Positions 19,475 through 28,043 of a stretch of DNA of 64,000 nt are shown here, piece by piece. The stretch covers positions 310,001 through 374,000 of the forward strand of contig NZ_JABJRC010000006.1 of NCBI RefSeq assembly GCF_013131805.1, written 5' to 3'. The stretch's first letter is position 1. Each line of letters opens with the position of its first letter. The DNA comes from Kribbella sandramycini. GTDB taxonomy: Bacteria; Actinomycetota; Actinomycetes; Propionibacteriales; Kribbellaceae. The notes below the pieces were generated by a model, which saw nothing but the letters and a program-made list of their open reading frames with translations, was not told the origin of the DNA and ran no database searches. Both the position numbers and the translations under genes were made by a program.

Positions 19475-19490
19475 TGTCAAAGGTTTGCAC
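19475..19490. promoter_or_regulatory. Operator-like repeat copy 2 (amino-sugar locus)
   Basis: Second identical copy of TGTCAAAGGTTTGCAC, same orientation, 97 bases from copy 1 and 26 bases upstream of the binding-protein start codon. The LacI regulator at 23562-24587, last regulatory gene of the plus-strand operon, is the likely ligand. Confidence 0.75.
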
Positions 19491-19516
19491 AGACCGGTCG
19501 TCCGAGAGGAGCTGCC

Positions 19517-20824
19517 ATGGCAGTGCGGAACATAACCAACCGGTTGGTTGCGAGTGCGCTCGGCGCGGCTCTGCTGCTCACCGGGTGCGGTCTGGGGAGT
19601 GGAGCGGCGCCGGAGCAGGCCGATACGTCCGGCGAGGTGAAGGGCGCCATCACCTTCCAGACCGTCCAGCTGTCGCCGACCTTCGACGACTACCTGAAGG
19701 GCGTCATCGCCGCCTTCGAGAAGGCGTACCCGGGCACGAAGGTCGAGTGGACCGACATCCCGAGTGACGCCGCCGCCCGCAAGGTCAGCGCGGACTCCGT
19801 CACCGGCAAGCTGCCCGACGTGATGGACCTCGACACCGTCACACTCGCACCGCTAGGGCGCCGCGAGCTGGTCGTCGACATGGCCGCCGCCGCGAGCGAC
19901 GTCAAGAGCAACTACGTCCCCTCCGCCTGGGACTCGTTCGCCTTCACCGGCAGCGCGATCGCGGCGCTCCCGTGGTACCTGAACACTCCGGTCCTGATGT
20001 CGAACCAGAGCCTCCTGAAGAAGGCAGGTCTGGACAGTCAGCCCGCTCCGGCGAGCTACGACGAACTGTTCGAGCGAGCAGCCCGGATCGCCGAGAAGGC
20101 CAAGGTGGCCGGCTACCAGCCCACTGAAACCGGTCTGACCAGCGCTCTCCTGACAGTCGGCGTCCCGCTGGTGAACGGCGACTCCACCCAGGCAGTGGTC
20201 AACACGCCCGACGCACAGAAGTTCGTCACGAAGCTCGCCGAGCTCTACAAGTCCGGCGGCATTCCGCAGGACAGCGTGACCGCCAAGGAGCGCAGCGAGA
20301 TCGAGACGTTCTCCGACGGCAAGACGGCGTACCTGGAGGCAGGCGGCTCCCGGCTGAAGATCATCAAGCAGAACTCCCCGGCCGTGTACGGCGAGGTCGC
20401 CATCGGCAAGCCGCTCGGTGACGCGACCAAACGGACCTGGGTCGTCGCCCACGGCCTGGCGGTGCCGAAGAAGTCCGGCAACGTCGCCACCGCGGTCGCC
20501 TTCGCGAAGTTCCTCTCCGCGGCGGAGAACCAGCTTGCGCTCGGCAAGCAGTCCAGCGTCTTCCCGAGCACGCTGGCCTCGCTGAACGACCCGTTCTTCA
20601 CCACCGGTGACGACAAGGACCTGACCGTCGCGGCACGCAAGATCGCCGCCGCCAGCCTGCACGACGGCCGCACGATGGTGAAGCCGGCAGCTGCCGATTC
20701 GGAGTACGCAGCGACGCTCTGGTCGGCGGTGCAGCCCGCGATCCTCGGTAAGACCAGCCCAGCCGACGCACTGGCGGACGCCGAGACGAAACTGACCAAG
20801 ATCCTCAAGGACCGTCGGCAGTGA
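19517..20824 (+). CDS. Extracellular sugar-binding lipoprotein (CUT1 ABC importer)
   Basis: 435 aa family 1 substrate-binding protein. N-terminal signal with lipobox LLTGC (Cys near residue 23), then a typical periplasmic-binding fold (FEKAYPGTKVEWTDIPSDAAARKV; later FAKFLSAAENQLAL). Start ATG follows GAGGAGCTGCC. It is the first gene of the five-gene plus-strand operon. With intracellular GH3, nagA and nagB nearby, the substrate is probably chitobiose/GlcNAc oligomers or a cell-wall amino sugar (inference). Confidence 0.92.
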   Translation: MAVRNITNRLVASALGAALLLTGCGLGSGAAPEQADTSGEVKGAITFQTVQLSPTFDDYLKGVIAAFEKAYPGTKVEWTDIPSDAAARKVSADSVTGKLPDVMDLDTVTLAPLGRRELVVDMAAAASDVKSNYVPSAWDSFAFTGSAIAALPWYLNTPVLMSNQSLLKKAGLDSQPAPASYDELFERAARIAEKAKVAGYQPTETGLTSALLTVGVPLVNGDSTQAVVNTPDAQKFVTKLAELYKSGGIPQDSVTAKERSEIETFSDGKTAYLEAGGSRLKIIKQNSPAVYGEVAIGKPLGDATKRTWVVAHGLAVPKKSGNVATAVAFAKFLSAAENQLALGKQSSVFPSTLASLNDPFFTTGDDKDLTVAARKIAAASLHDGRTMVKPAAADSEYAATLWSAVQPAILGKTSPADALADAETKLTKILKDRRQ

Positions 20825-21741
20825 CCACCGTGGCCATCCCCGTCCAGACAGCACGCCGGAAAGCGCGCACGTTGCGCCGGCATCGCTGGTGGGTGCCGCT
20901 GTTCTTCATCGGTCCGGCACTGGTTCTCCAGGTGACGTTCCTGTTCGTCCCACTGGCCAACACGTTCATCCTGGCGTTCACCAACGCCAGCACGATCGGC
21001 GGCGGTACCTTCACCGGTCTGGCCAACTTCAAGGAGCTGGCGGCGGACGGCGCGTTCTGGCACGCCGTCGGCCGCACGTTCCTTTACATGCTGATCGCTG
21101 TCCCGATTCTGACCGTGCTGTCGACAGCGCTGGCCGTCCTGGTCAACACGCGGCTGCGTGGCTCAGGCGTCGTCCGGTCGCTGCTGTTCTCGCCGATGGT
21201 GCTCCCGCTGGCTGTGATCGCTGTCGTCTTCCAGTACCTGCTGAACTCCGACGGCCTGGTCAACCAGATCCTCCAGGGTCTGCACATCGTCAGCGGGCCA
21301 GTGCCGTTCCTGAACGACCCGACCCTCGCACTGCTCAGCCTGACGATGGTGACGGTCTGGAAAGGCTGCGCGCTCTACACCCTCATCACCGTCGCCGCAC
21401 TGCAGAACGTGTCACCCGAGCTGGACGAGGCCGGTCAGCTGGACGGCGCCGGCTGGCTCCGCCGGACGCTCAGCGTCACCCTGCCGCAGATCCGCGGGAC
21501 GACGATCATGATCACCATCCTGGCGTCGATCGCGACGCTGCGGGTGTTCACCGAGCCGTTCGTGATCACCGGCGGCGGTCCAGGGGATGCGACCGAGACC
21601 ATCGTCGTCTACCTGTTCCAGAAGGGCATCGCGCCCGGCACCGACGCTGGTTACGCCTCGGCGATCAGCTTGGTGCTGTTCGCGTTCGTACTGTCGGTGT
21701 CCGCTGTCAGCTGGCTCCTCTCGCGGAAGGCGCGCTCATGA
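20821..21741 (+). CDS. CUT1 sugar ABC transporter permease (MalF-like)
   Basis: 306 aa, six predicted membrane segments, EAA-type loop (LDEAGQLDGAGWLRRTLSVTLP). The GTG start overlaps the binding-protein stop as GTGA. Partner of the next permease. No ATPase gene is present in this operon, as is common for actinobacterial CUT1 systems that share an MsiK-type ATPase encoded elsewhere. Confidence 0.92.
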   Translation: MTTVAIPVQTARRKARTLRRHRWWVPLFFIGPALVLQVTFLFVPLANTFILAFTNASTIGGGTFTGLANFKELAADGAFWHAVGRTFLYMLIAVPILTVLSTALAVLVNTRLRGSGVVRSLLFSPMVLPLAVIAVVFQYLLNSDGLVNQILQGLHIVSGPVPFLNDPTLALLSLTMVTVWKGCALYTLITVAALQNVSPELDEAGQLDGAGWLRRTLSVTLPQIRGTTIMITILASIATLRVFTEPFVITGGGPGDATETIVVYLFQKGIAPGTDAGYASAISLVLFAFVLSVSAVSWLLSRKARS

Positions 21742-22553
21742 GAGAGAAACTGATCCGCTGGCCGCTGATGGTCATTGCGGCCGCCACGGTGCTCGCACCG
21801 CTGCTGTGGCAGGTCACCATGGCGCTGAAGAGCTCTTCCGAGTCAGCAGTCGGTTTCCCGGGCACTCTGCTGCCGAAGCACCCGACTCTGGACAACTTCG
21901 CCACGGCGTTCACCGAGATCCCACTACTACGGTACGTCGGTAACTCGCTCGCGATCGCCGGGCTGGGAATGGTTCTGAACCTGGTGCTCGCGACCCTGAC
22001 CGGGTACGCGCTGGCGCGGATCGCCTTTCGCGGACGTGCGGCGTACACGACCATCCTGCTGGCCACTGCGGTGCTGCCGTTCGAGGTCATCCTGGTGTCG
22101 ACGCTGCTGGTGTCACGGGGGTTGCAGCTCAACGACACGCTGATTGGCGTCGTACTGCCGCAAGCGGTCTCGATCGTGTCCATCTTCGTGATGCGACAGG
22201 CCTTCGTCCGCATCCCCGGTGAGCTGGCCGAAGCGGCCGACATGGACGGCGCTGGGCCACTGCAGGTGTTCTGGCACATCATGTTGCCGTCGGTACGCGG
22301 TTCGCTCGCAGTGGTCGCCGTACTGGGATTCCTGGACTCATGGGACCACTTCATCTGGCCGCTGGTCTCATTGAGTGACCCGTCGAAGTATCCGGTCAAC
22401 GTCGGTGTGCAGTACCTGTCCGGCACGTTCTCGGCGGACCAGCGAGTGATCTCGGCAGCTGCGATCGTAGTGATGCTGCCACCGCTGCTCGTCTACTTCC
22501 TGATGCAAAAGCAGGTCTTCCGCGGTCTGGCCGAGGGAGCGCTGAAAGGATGA
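21738..22553 (+). CDS. CUT1 sugar ABC transporter permease (MalG-like)
   Basis: 271 aa, six predicted membrane segments, EAA loop (LAEAADMDGAGPLQVFWHIMLP). The ATG at 21738 overlaps the preceding permease stop by four bases. A much longer frame reaching back to 20889 is the first permease gene read out of phase and is ignored. Confidence 0.92.
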   Translation: MREKLIRWPLMVIAAATVLAPLLWQVTMALKSSSESAVGFPGTLLPKHPTLDNFATAFTEIPLLRYVGNSLAIAGLGMVLNLVLATLTGYALARIAFRGRAAYTTILLATAVLPFEVILVSTLLVSRGLQLNDTLIGVVLPQAVSIVSIFVMRQAFVRIPGELAEAADMDGAGPLQVFWHIMLPSVRGSLAVVAVLGFLDSWDHFIWPLVSLSDPSKYPVNVGVQYLSGTFSADQRVISAAAIVVMLPPLLVYFLMQKQVFRGLAEGALKG

Positions 22554-23569
22554 CGCCCGCGGTCGCACTAGTCGGTACGTCGGGCTACGGCCGGCAGCAT
22601 CTGTATCAGCTACTCGCCTGGCACCGCGACGGCCTGCTCCGCCTGGCCGCGCTGGTTGACCTGCGATTCGACGACGAGACTCGGGCTGTGGTTGCAGCGG
22701 CCGGTGCCGAGCCGCAGTGGCTCCATGACCTCGATCTGGCCGGTATCGACCTGGTAGTGGTTGCCACGCCACCGCACACGCATTTCGCGTTGGCAGACCA
22801 AGTACTGCGCGGCGGGTGCGCGCTTTACCTGGAGAAACCGCCAGTCCCGCTGCTGTCGCAGCTGAACGAGCTACGGGCGATCACACCACGACGCCGCGCC
22901 GAGGTCGGCTTCCAGTACGCGCGGTCGACGATCGAGGCTGTTGAAGCAGCGCTACCGACCGTTGGTGAGGTCACCCGGATCACCGCGCATGGCTGCCTCT
23001 ACCGGCCGGACTCCTACTACACACGCAGTCCCTGGGCCGGCACCTGGTTTCACGACGGTGTGGCGGTTTTCGACGGCGCTCTGTTCAATCCGCTGGCGCA
23101 TGTCGTGCACACCGCGCTGATGCTCGCCCAGCGGATCGACAACACCTGGTGGCCGTCTCAGGTCGAGGCTGAGCTGTACGCCGTCCACGACATCACTGGT
23201 GACGACACCGGCGTACTGCGGATCCGGTCGGCCAAGGGCCCGGTGGTGGTCGCAGTGGGCACGACAGCAGCTGATGTCGTGCAGGATCCGGCCATCACAG
23301 TGCACGGCACCAGCGGTCAGGTCACTGTCCGGCATGGCGACCACGGCGGTCCGCATCCGTTGCTGGCGGCATTGAAGGACCTCGACGGGACGCCGGACCC
23401 GCTGCTCGATCTGGATGCGATGGAGCCCTTCGTCACCGTGGTGAACCAGGCGGTCGAGCTCGTCGGCGCCCCGACCCGGATCGCTGCGCCGGAACGACTG
23501 TCGGGGCTCATCGACCGCGTCGTGCGCACTGGTAGCCTCTTCGCCGAGCTGGAGGCGAGAGATGACTGA
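22550..23569 (+). CDS. Gfo/Idh/MocA family oxidoreductase
   Basis: 339 aa, NAD(P)-dependent sugar dehydrogenase superfamily. N-terminal Rossmann fold (VALVGTSGYGRQHLYQLLAW, somewhat divergent from GxGxxG) with the EKPP motif (YLEKPPVPLL) typical of the family, then an alpha/beta substrate domain. Overlaps the permease by four bases and the lacI gene by eight. It may oxidise or epimerise the imported sugar; a GH109-like NAD-dependent glycosidase cannot be excluded from fold alone. Substrate unknown. Confidence 0.85.
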   Translation: MTPAVALVGTSGYGRQHLYQLLAWHRDGLLRLAALVDLRFDDETRAVVAAAGAEPQWLHDLDLAGIDLVVVATPPHTHFALADQVLRGGCALYLEKPPVPLLSQLNELRAITPRRRAEVGFQYARSTIEAVEAALPTVGEVTRITAHGCLYRPDSYYTRSPWAGTWFHDGVAVFDGALFNPLAHVVHTALMLAQRIDNTWWPSQVEAELYAVHDITGDDTGVLRIRSAKGPVVVAVGTTAADVVQDPAITVHGTSGQVTVRHGDHGGPHPLLAALKDLDGTPDPLLDLDAMEPFVTVVNQAVELVGAPTRIAAPERLSGLIDRVVRTGSLFAELEARDD

Positions 23570-24587
23570 GCGAACGAGACCTGCGACCCTCAAGGACGTT
23601 GCGAAGGGAGCGGGGGTTTCGATCTCGACAGTGTCCCGGGTCTTCTCCAACCCCGGCCGCATCTCCCCGGAAACCTCGGAGCGGGTCCGGGAAGTGGCCA
23701 GGAAGCTGCGGTTCACGCCGAATGTGATGGCGCGCTCGCTGATCACCGGCCGGTCGCCGAATATCGGCCTGGTGGTTCCCGACATCACCAATCCGTACAT
23801 GACCACACTGCTCAAGGCTGCGCAGAAAGTGTCCCGCCTGCACGCCACTGGGGTGTTCGTGGCCGACACCGACGACAGTGCGGACATCGAGCGCGAGGTG
23901 TGTGAGCAGTTCGCCCAGCAGAGCCGCGGTGTGATCCTCTGCGCGCCGCGAATGACCGCATCGCATATCCGCGAGTTGAGTGGGATCGTGCCGCTCGTTC
24001 TGGTGAACCGAGTGGTCGAGGGCATCCCCAGCGTCTTCACCGACTCCCGGGCCGCGCTGCGCGAGCTGGTCGAAGAGCTGGTCGAGCTCGGGCACCGGAG
24101 GCTGGCTTACCTGCCCGGACCGGCCGGTTCGTGGTCGAACACCCAGCGCGGACGGACAGTCGCCGACCGAGCGCGTGCTCTGGACGTCGAGATGATCCGC
24201 CTGGACCCAACCGATGGGACGCACGCCGACGGCGTCGCCGCAGCGGAGCAGGTGCTCGAGTTGGGGGTCACCGCGGTGATGGCGTTCGACGACGTCCTGG
24301 CTGCCGGTCTGGTCGAGGGGCTGCGCAGAAGTGGGAAGTCCGTCCCCGATGACGTCAGCGTGACCGGGCACGACGACATCCTTTCCGAGCTCGTGCACCC
24401 CGGGCTCACCACCGTCACCGGGCAGAGCGCCCGCGTCGGTCAACTGGCCATCTCTCGGCTGCTCGACGGATCGGGGCCCGCCTCGGGGCCGGGCCCGGAG
24501 TCGGGTACGCACCAGGCGGAGTCAGTGGGTGTGAAGGCCACCGTCGTCCGCCGGAACTCGACGGCCGCGCCGCCGCGTTCCGGCTGA
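23562..24587 (+). CDS. LacI family transcriptional regulator
   Basis: 341 aa. HTH and hinge (TLKDVAKGAGVSISTVSRVFSNPGRISPETSERVREVARKLRFTPNVMARSLITGRS), then a sugar-sensing domain (NIGLVVPDITNPYMTTLLKAAQ; DVSVTGHDDILSELVHPGLTTV). It is encoded at the end of the importer operon and overlaps the oxidoreductase gene. It is the natural candidate to bind the paired 16-bp repeats in the GH3/importer intergenic region and so repress both arms of the locus. Confidence 0.92.
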   Translation: MTERTRPATLKDVAKGAGVSISTVSRVFSNPGRISPETSERVREVARKLRFTPNVMARSLITGRSPNIGLVVPDITNPYMTTLLKAAQKVSRLHATGVFVADTDDSADIEREVCEQFAQQSRGVILCAPRMTASHIRELSGIVPLVLVNRVVEGIPSVFTDSRAALRELVEELVELGHRRLAYLPGPAGSWSNTQRGRTVADRARALDVEMIRLDPTDGTHADGVAAAEQVLELGVTAVMAFDDVLAAGLVEGLRRSGKSVPDDVSVTGHDDILSELVHPGLTTVTGQSARVGQLAISRLLDGSGPASGPGPESGTHQAESVGVKATVVRRNSTAAPPRSG

Positions 24588-24609
24588 CCATCTCCTGCAA
24601 GGAGGCACC

Positions 24610-25455
24610 ATGTACCGAGTTGTGGCATTTCTGGTTGGGCTCTTGATCCTCCCGGCTGCAGTGCTGCCGGCTACCGCGACTGCGTGCAGCGGGTACGACG
24701 CCGCCGTCCAGCAAGACGGTCCGAAGGCGTACTGGCGAATGGCCCGGGCCGGGTTCAGCAGCGAGGCCTCTGTGGTCGGTGGCTCCCAACTGACCGGGAC
24801 GTACGCCGGTACGCGGTCCGCGACCACTCTGCCGAACGGTGAGGCCGCTGCCGCGTTCGACGGCGCCACCGGCTACTTCCAGGTGCCGGACAACGCCGTG
24901 CTCAGCCCAGCGACGGCTGGTGTGCTCACACTGGAGGCGTGGGTGCGGCCGGACACGCTGCAATTTCCGCACGCACAGAGCAGTGGCTATGTGCACTGGA
25001 TGGGCAAGGGCGAGGCCGGGCAGCACGAGTACGTCTCGCGGATGTACTCGCTGACCAACACCGAGAACCGGCCGAACCGGATCTCCGGCTATCTGTTCAA
25101 CAACACCGGCGGGCTCGGCGCCGGCTCCTACTTCCAGGACTCGCTGACCGCCGGTACGTGGATCCACTACGTGCTGGTGATCAACGCGAACGCGAAGAGC
25201 GCGACCTACCCGAACGGCTACACCAAGATCTACCGCGACGGCGTGCTCCGCGACCAGGACGACCTGAGTATCAGCGGCCAGATCATCGTGCCCAGCGACG
25301 GGACGGCGCCGTTCCGCGTCGGCACCCGGGACTTCGGCTCCTGGTTCCAGGGCGCGGTCGGCAAGGTGGCCGTCTACGGCAAGGAACTCTCGGCGGCCCG
25401 GATCGCCGCGCACCACACCGCTATGCTCACGCCGGCGCCGCGGTGGCGGCGCTGA
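24610..25455 (+). CDS. Secreted LamG/concanavalin A-like lectin-fold protein
   Basis: 281 aa. Signal peptide at residues 1-25 (VVAFLVGLLILPAAVLPATATA), then a single LamG-type jelly roll (YWRMARAG ... AAAFDGATGYFQVPDN ... LTLEAWVRPDTLQFP ... VAVYGKELSAARIAAHH). No catalytic motif is recognised. It starts 22 bases after lacI behind AAGGAGG and may be in the same operon, perhaps as a carbohydrate-binding surface or secreted protein. Exact role unknown. Confidence 0.85.
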   Translation: MYRVVAFLVGLLILPAAVLPATATACSGYDAAVQQDGPKAYWRMARAGFSSEASVVGGSQLTGTYAGTRSATTLPNGEAAAAFDGATGYFQVPDNAVLSPATAGVLTLEAWVRPDTLQFPHAQSSGYVHWMGKGEAGQHEYVSRMYSLTNTENRPNRISGYLFNNTGGLGAGSYFQDSLTAGTWIHYVLVINANAKSATYPNGYTKIYRDGVLRDQDDLSISGQIIVPSDGTAPFRVGTRDFGSWFQGAVGKVAVYGKELSAARIAAHHTAMLTPAPRWRR

Positions 25456-25532
25456 CCCGCGGATTCGGTGGGGATTCCCCTAGGTGGGTACCGTGGGATA
25501 GGCCCCGGGAAAGACGGGGGTTGACCTCAAGG

Positions 25533-25551
25533 CGCGAGAGGGTGTCTCGCG
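25533..25551. promoter_or_regulatory. Inverted repeat in the DedA upstream region
   Basis: Perfect 7-bp arms CGCGAGA (25533-25539) and TCTCGCG (25545-25551), preceded by TTGACC (25521-25526), 15 bases before the DedA start. Could be an operator or a 5' leader hairpin. Confidence 0.4.
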
Positions 25552-25566
25552 ACTAGCGTTCCCGAC

Positions 25567-26238
25567 ATGACGGATCAGGTGATGATGACCGCGTTGCAGG
25601 CCACACAAGAGCCAACCGGAGGTGTGGCCGGGTGGGCCATCGAGTTGATGGAGAAGCTGGGCGCTCCGGGCGCCGGTCTCGCCGTCGCTCTGGAGAACCT
25701 GTTCCCCCCGCTGCCCAGCGAGGTGATCCTGCCGCTGGCGGGTTTCGCGGCCAGCCGCGGTGACCTCGGGCTGGTCGCGGCCATCCTGTTCACCACCCTC
25801 GGCTCGGTGGTCGGCGCCCTCGCGCTGTACGGCGTGGGCGCCGTCCTCGGCCGGGAGCGGACGCGCGCGATCGCCGCGAAGCTGCCGCTGGTCAAGGTCG
25901 AGGACATCGACAAGGCCGAGGACTGGTTCAACCGGCACGGCCCGAAGGCGGTGCTGATCGGGCGGGTGGTGCCGATCGTCCGCAGCATGATCTCGGTACC
26001 GGCGGGTGTCGAGCGGATGTCGATCCCGCTGTTCCTGCTGCTGACCACCTTCGGCAGCGCCGTCTGGAACTCGCTGCTGATCGTCGCCGGTTACCAGCTC
26101 GGCGAGCGGTGGCATGTGGTGGAGTCGTCGGTCGGCGTCTTCCAGTACGTCGTGCTCGGCGGCGCCGTGCTGGCGGTGACCTGGTTCATCGTTGTCAAGC
26201 TCCGGGCGAAACGTTCGCCATCTGAGAAAGTCCAGTAG
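25567..26238 (+). CDS. DedA family membrane protein
   Basis: 223 aa integral membrane protein of the DedA/SNARE-associated (VTT) superfamily. Characteristic segments are ENLFPPLPSEVILPLAGF and the GRVVPIVRSMISVPAGVERM motif, with membrane helices between. Family members are implicated in undecaprenyl-phosphate or phospholipid translocation and envelope homeostasis; the specific substrate is not predictable. Apparently monocistronic. Confidence 0.9.
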   Translation: MTDQVMMTALQATQEPTGGVAGWAIELMEKLGAPGAGLAVALENLFPPLPSEVILPLAGFAASRGDLGLVAAILFTTLGSVVGALALYGVGAVLGRERTRAIAAKLPLVKVEDIDKAEDWFNRHGPKAVLIGRVVPIVRSMISVPAGVERMSIPLFLLLTTFGSAVWNSLLIVAGYQLGERWHVVESSVGVFQYVVLGGAVLAVTWFIVVKLRAKRSPSEKVQ

Positions 26239-26296
26239 CAAGCTCGACTTTGACTAGGCTCGACCCATCACTTCCCGAGCACAGGAGTTGGGTCAG

Positions 26297-26887
26297 ATGC
26301 CGTCAACCGCGTTCGAGCCGCAGAGCTGGCCGCAGTCGGTCGTCACCGTGGTGGGTAACCCGAGAGCCGGGTCGCGGACGGCGGCCGCCGCGGCCGGCGT
26401 CGCGGAGCTGCTGGCTTCCGAGCTGGGGGCGCCGTACCGGATCGACGAGCTGATCGACCTGGTCACGGTCGCCCCGGCGATCTTCGCGAGTGACGCCGAG
26501 CCGGACCGGGCCGCGCTGGAGAGCGCGATCGACCTGGTCTCGTCGGCCTCGGTGATCGTCGTCGCGACTCCGGTCTACAAGGGCAGTTACACCGGGTTGC
26601 TGAAGAGCTTCCTCGACGTTCTGCCCGCGCGGGCCCTGGCCGGCGCGGTCGTCGTGCCGGTGACGGTCTCGGCTGCGCCCAGCCACAAGCTGCTCGCCGA
26701 CCAGCACCTGCGGCCGGTGCTGGCCGAGCTGGGCGCGAGCGTCCCGGTCCCCGGTGTCATCCTCGAGGAGCGTGACCTGGAGGACCTGCAGGTGGTCCTG
26801 GCCAGCTGGCTGCGCGCCAACGCCTCCATCATTCAGGCCACCGCCATCGCCCTCCAGCCGGTCCCGGAGCCCACTCCCGTCCGCTGA
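26297..26887 (+). CDS. NADPH-dependent FMN reductase family protein
   Basis: 196 aa flavodoxin-like protein of the SsuE/MsuE type. Phosphate-binding VVGNPRAGSRT near residues 18-28 and the ATPVYKGSYTGLLKSFLDVLP motif are diagnostic. It would reduce FMN with NAD(P)H to supply a monooxygenase or desulfonation system; no partner is visible. The ATG at 26297 sits nine bases after ACAGGAG; an in-frame TTG at 26288 abuts the ribosome-binding site and is less likely. Confidence 0.88.
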   Translation: MPSTAFEPQSWPQSVVTVVGNPRAGSRTAAAAAGVAELLASELGAPYRIDELIDLVTVAPAIFASDAEPDRAALESAIDLVSSASVIVVATPVYKGSYTGLLKSFLDVLPARALAGAVVVPVTVSAAPSHKLLADQHLRPVLAELGASVPVPGVILEERDLEDLQVVLASWLRANASIIQATAIALQPVPEPTPVR

Positions 26888-26888
26888 C

Positions 26889-28043
26889 TCAGGCCAGCAG
26901 GTACTGGCGCATCCCAGCGAACAGCTCAGCCACCAGAGGCTGGTTCCAATCCGTCCCGTCGCCGCTGAAGTGTCCAGTCAGCACCTGATCGGCGGAAGGC
27001 CGGAGCCGGATCGCCAACGCGTCGGCGAGCCCGGTGTCCTTGGGCCCGGCGACAGCGTGCACCGTGCCGCGAGACGGGCCGAAGTCGTATCCGGACGGCC
27101 ATTGCTGCGGGACGTACTCGAAGAAGGGAGTGCGGGCGGGGGCGGGGACTTCCAGAATCGGGAAGCGGGCGTACTTGACGCAGCCGAGCACGGCCTCGCG
27201 GATCGTGGGGACGTCAGCGGCGAGAGAGCCGGTCGGGAGCGGGACGGCCAGAACCGACGGAATGATGCACGGGCCGAGGACCCGTTGCCACTGCGGCCGG
27301 TCGCGTTTGCTGAGCAGGGTGTTGAGGACCAGCGCATCGCCAGGGCCGACGTACGGCGCCATACCGGCGGCTAGCCCGGCCAGGAGGGTCACGAGCGGGG
27401 TGCTGCGGCAGGACTGGCTGCGCTGCTCGACGCTGGTGAGTTCATCGGCATTGAGCAACTCACCGCGATACGCGAAGTCGGCACCACCAGTGGTTGACGG
27501 CTGCGGGCACGCTTTGGCGTCCGTGATGCGGTTCTGCCACCACTCCGAGGCCGCACCATGCTGTCGCTCAACCAGCTCAGCTTCGTTCCGCGTGTAGTCG
27601 GCGTACTGGGCGGCCGGCGGCGGTACGTCGACGCCGGACAGCTGAGCGCTGTACAGCAGTGCCAGCTCGTCCAGCGCCGTCCACAGCGTCACCGGATCGG
27701 ACACCAGGTGGTGCAGATGCAACGCCAGCCGCCGATCAGCCACTCGCAATCGCACCGGTGCCGCCACCGGCACCTCAGCATGGAGCTCAACCGAATCGAC
27801 CACCTCCAACTCCGCAGTCGGCAGCGGATGCAAGTACTGCGCCGGCCCAGCCACGATCTCGGTCCGCAGTACGTCGTGCCGACGCTGCAGCTCGGTGAAC
27901 GCCGCAGCCAACGCACTGTGGTCCAGCGGGCGGTCGAACTCCAGGACGGCGTTCATCGTGAACCACGGCCCAAGGACGAATCCAGGCCGCATCGCATCCA
28001 GGTGTAGCGCGAACGTCTGCCACAACGAGGTCGGCACAGTCAC
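26889..28043 (-). CDS. Stand-alone NRPS condensation-domain-like protein
   Basis: 384 aa, matching one condensation domain without adenylation or carrier domains. The catalytic motif appears as HHLVSDP (H111-H112...D116) against the consensus HHxxxDG; the two His and the Asp are kept and Gly is replaced by Pro. The N-terminal (DVLRTEI) and latch-region features also fit the family. It is the last gene of the eight-gene operon and overlaps the glycosyltransferase gene by four bases. It probably joins the carrier-bound acyl group to an amine or hydroxyl acceptor; substrate is inferred only from context. Confidence 0.82.
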   Translation of the reverse strand: MTVPTSLWQTFALHLDAMRPGFVLGPWFTMNAVLEFDRPLDHSALAAAFTELQRRHDVLRTEIVAGPAQYLHPLPTAELEVVDSVELHAEVPVAAPVRLRVADRRLALHLHHLVSDPVTLWTALDELALLYSAQLSGVDVPPPAAQYADYTRNEAELVERQHGAASEWWQNRITDAKACPQPSTTGGADFAYRGELLNADELTSVEQRSQSCRSTPLVTLLAGLAAGMAPYVGPGDALVLNTLLSKRDRPQWQRVLGPCIIPSVLAVPLPTGSLAADVPTIREAVLGCVKYARFPILEVPAPARTPFFEYVPQQWPSGYDFGPSRGTVHAVAGPKDTGLADALAIRLRPSADQVLTGHFSGDGTDWNQPLVAELFAGMRQYLLA

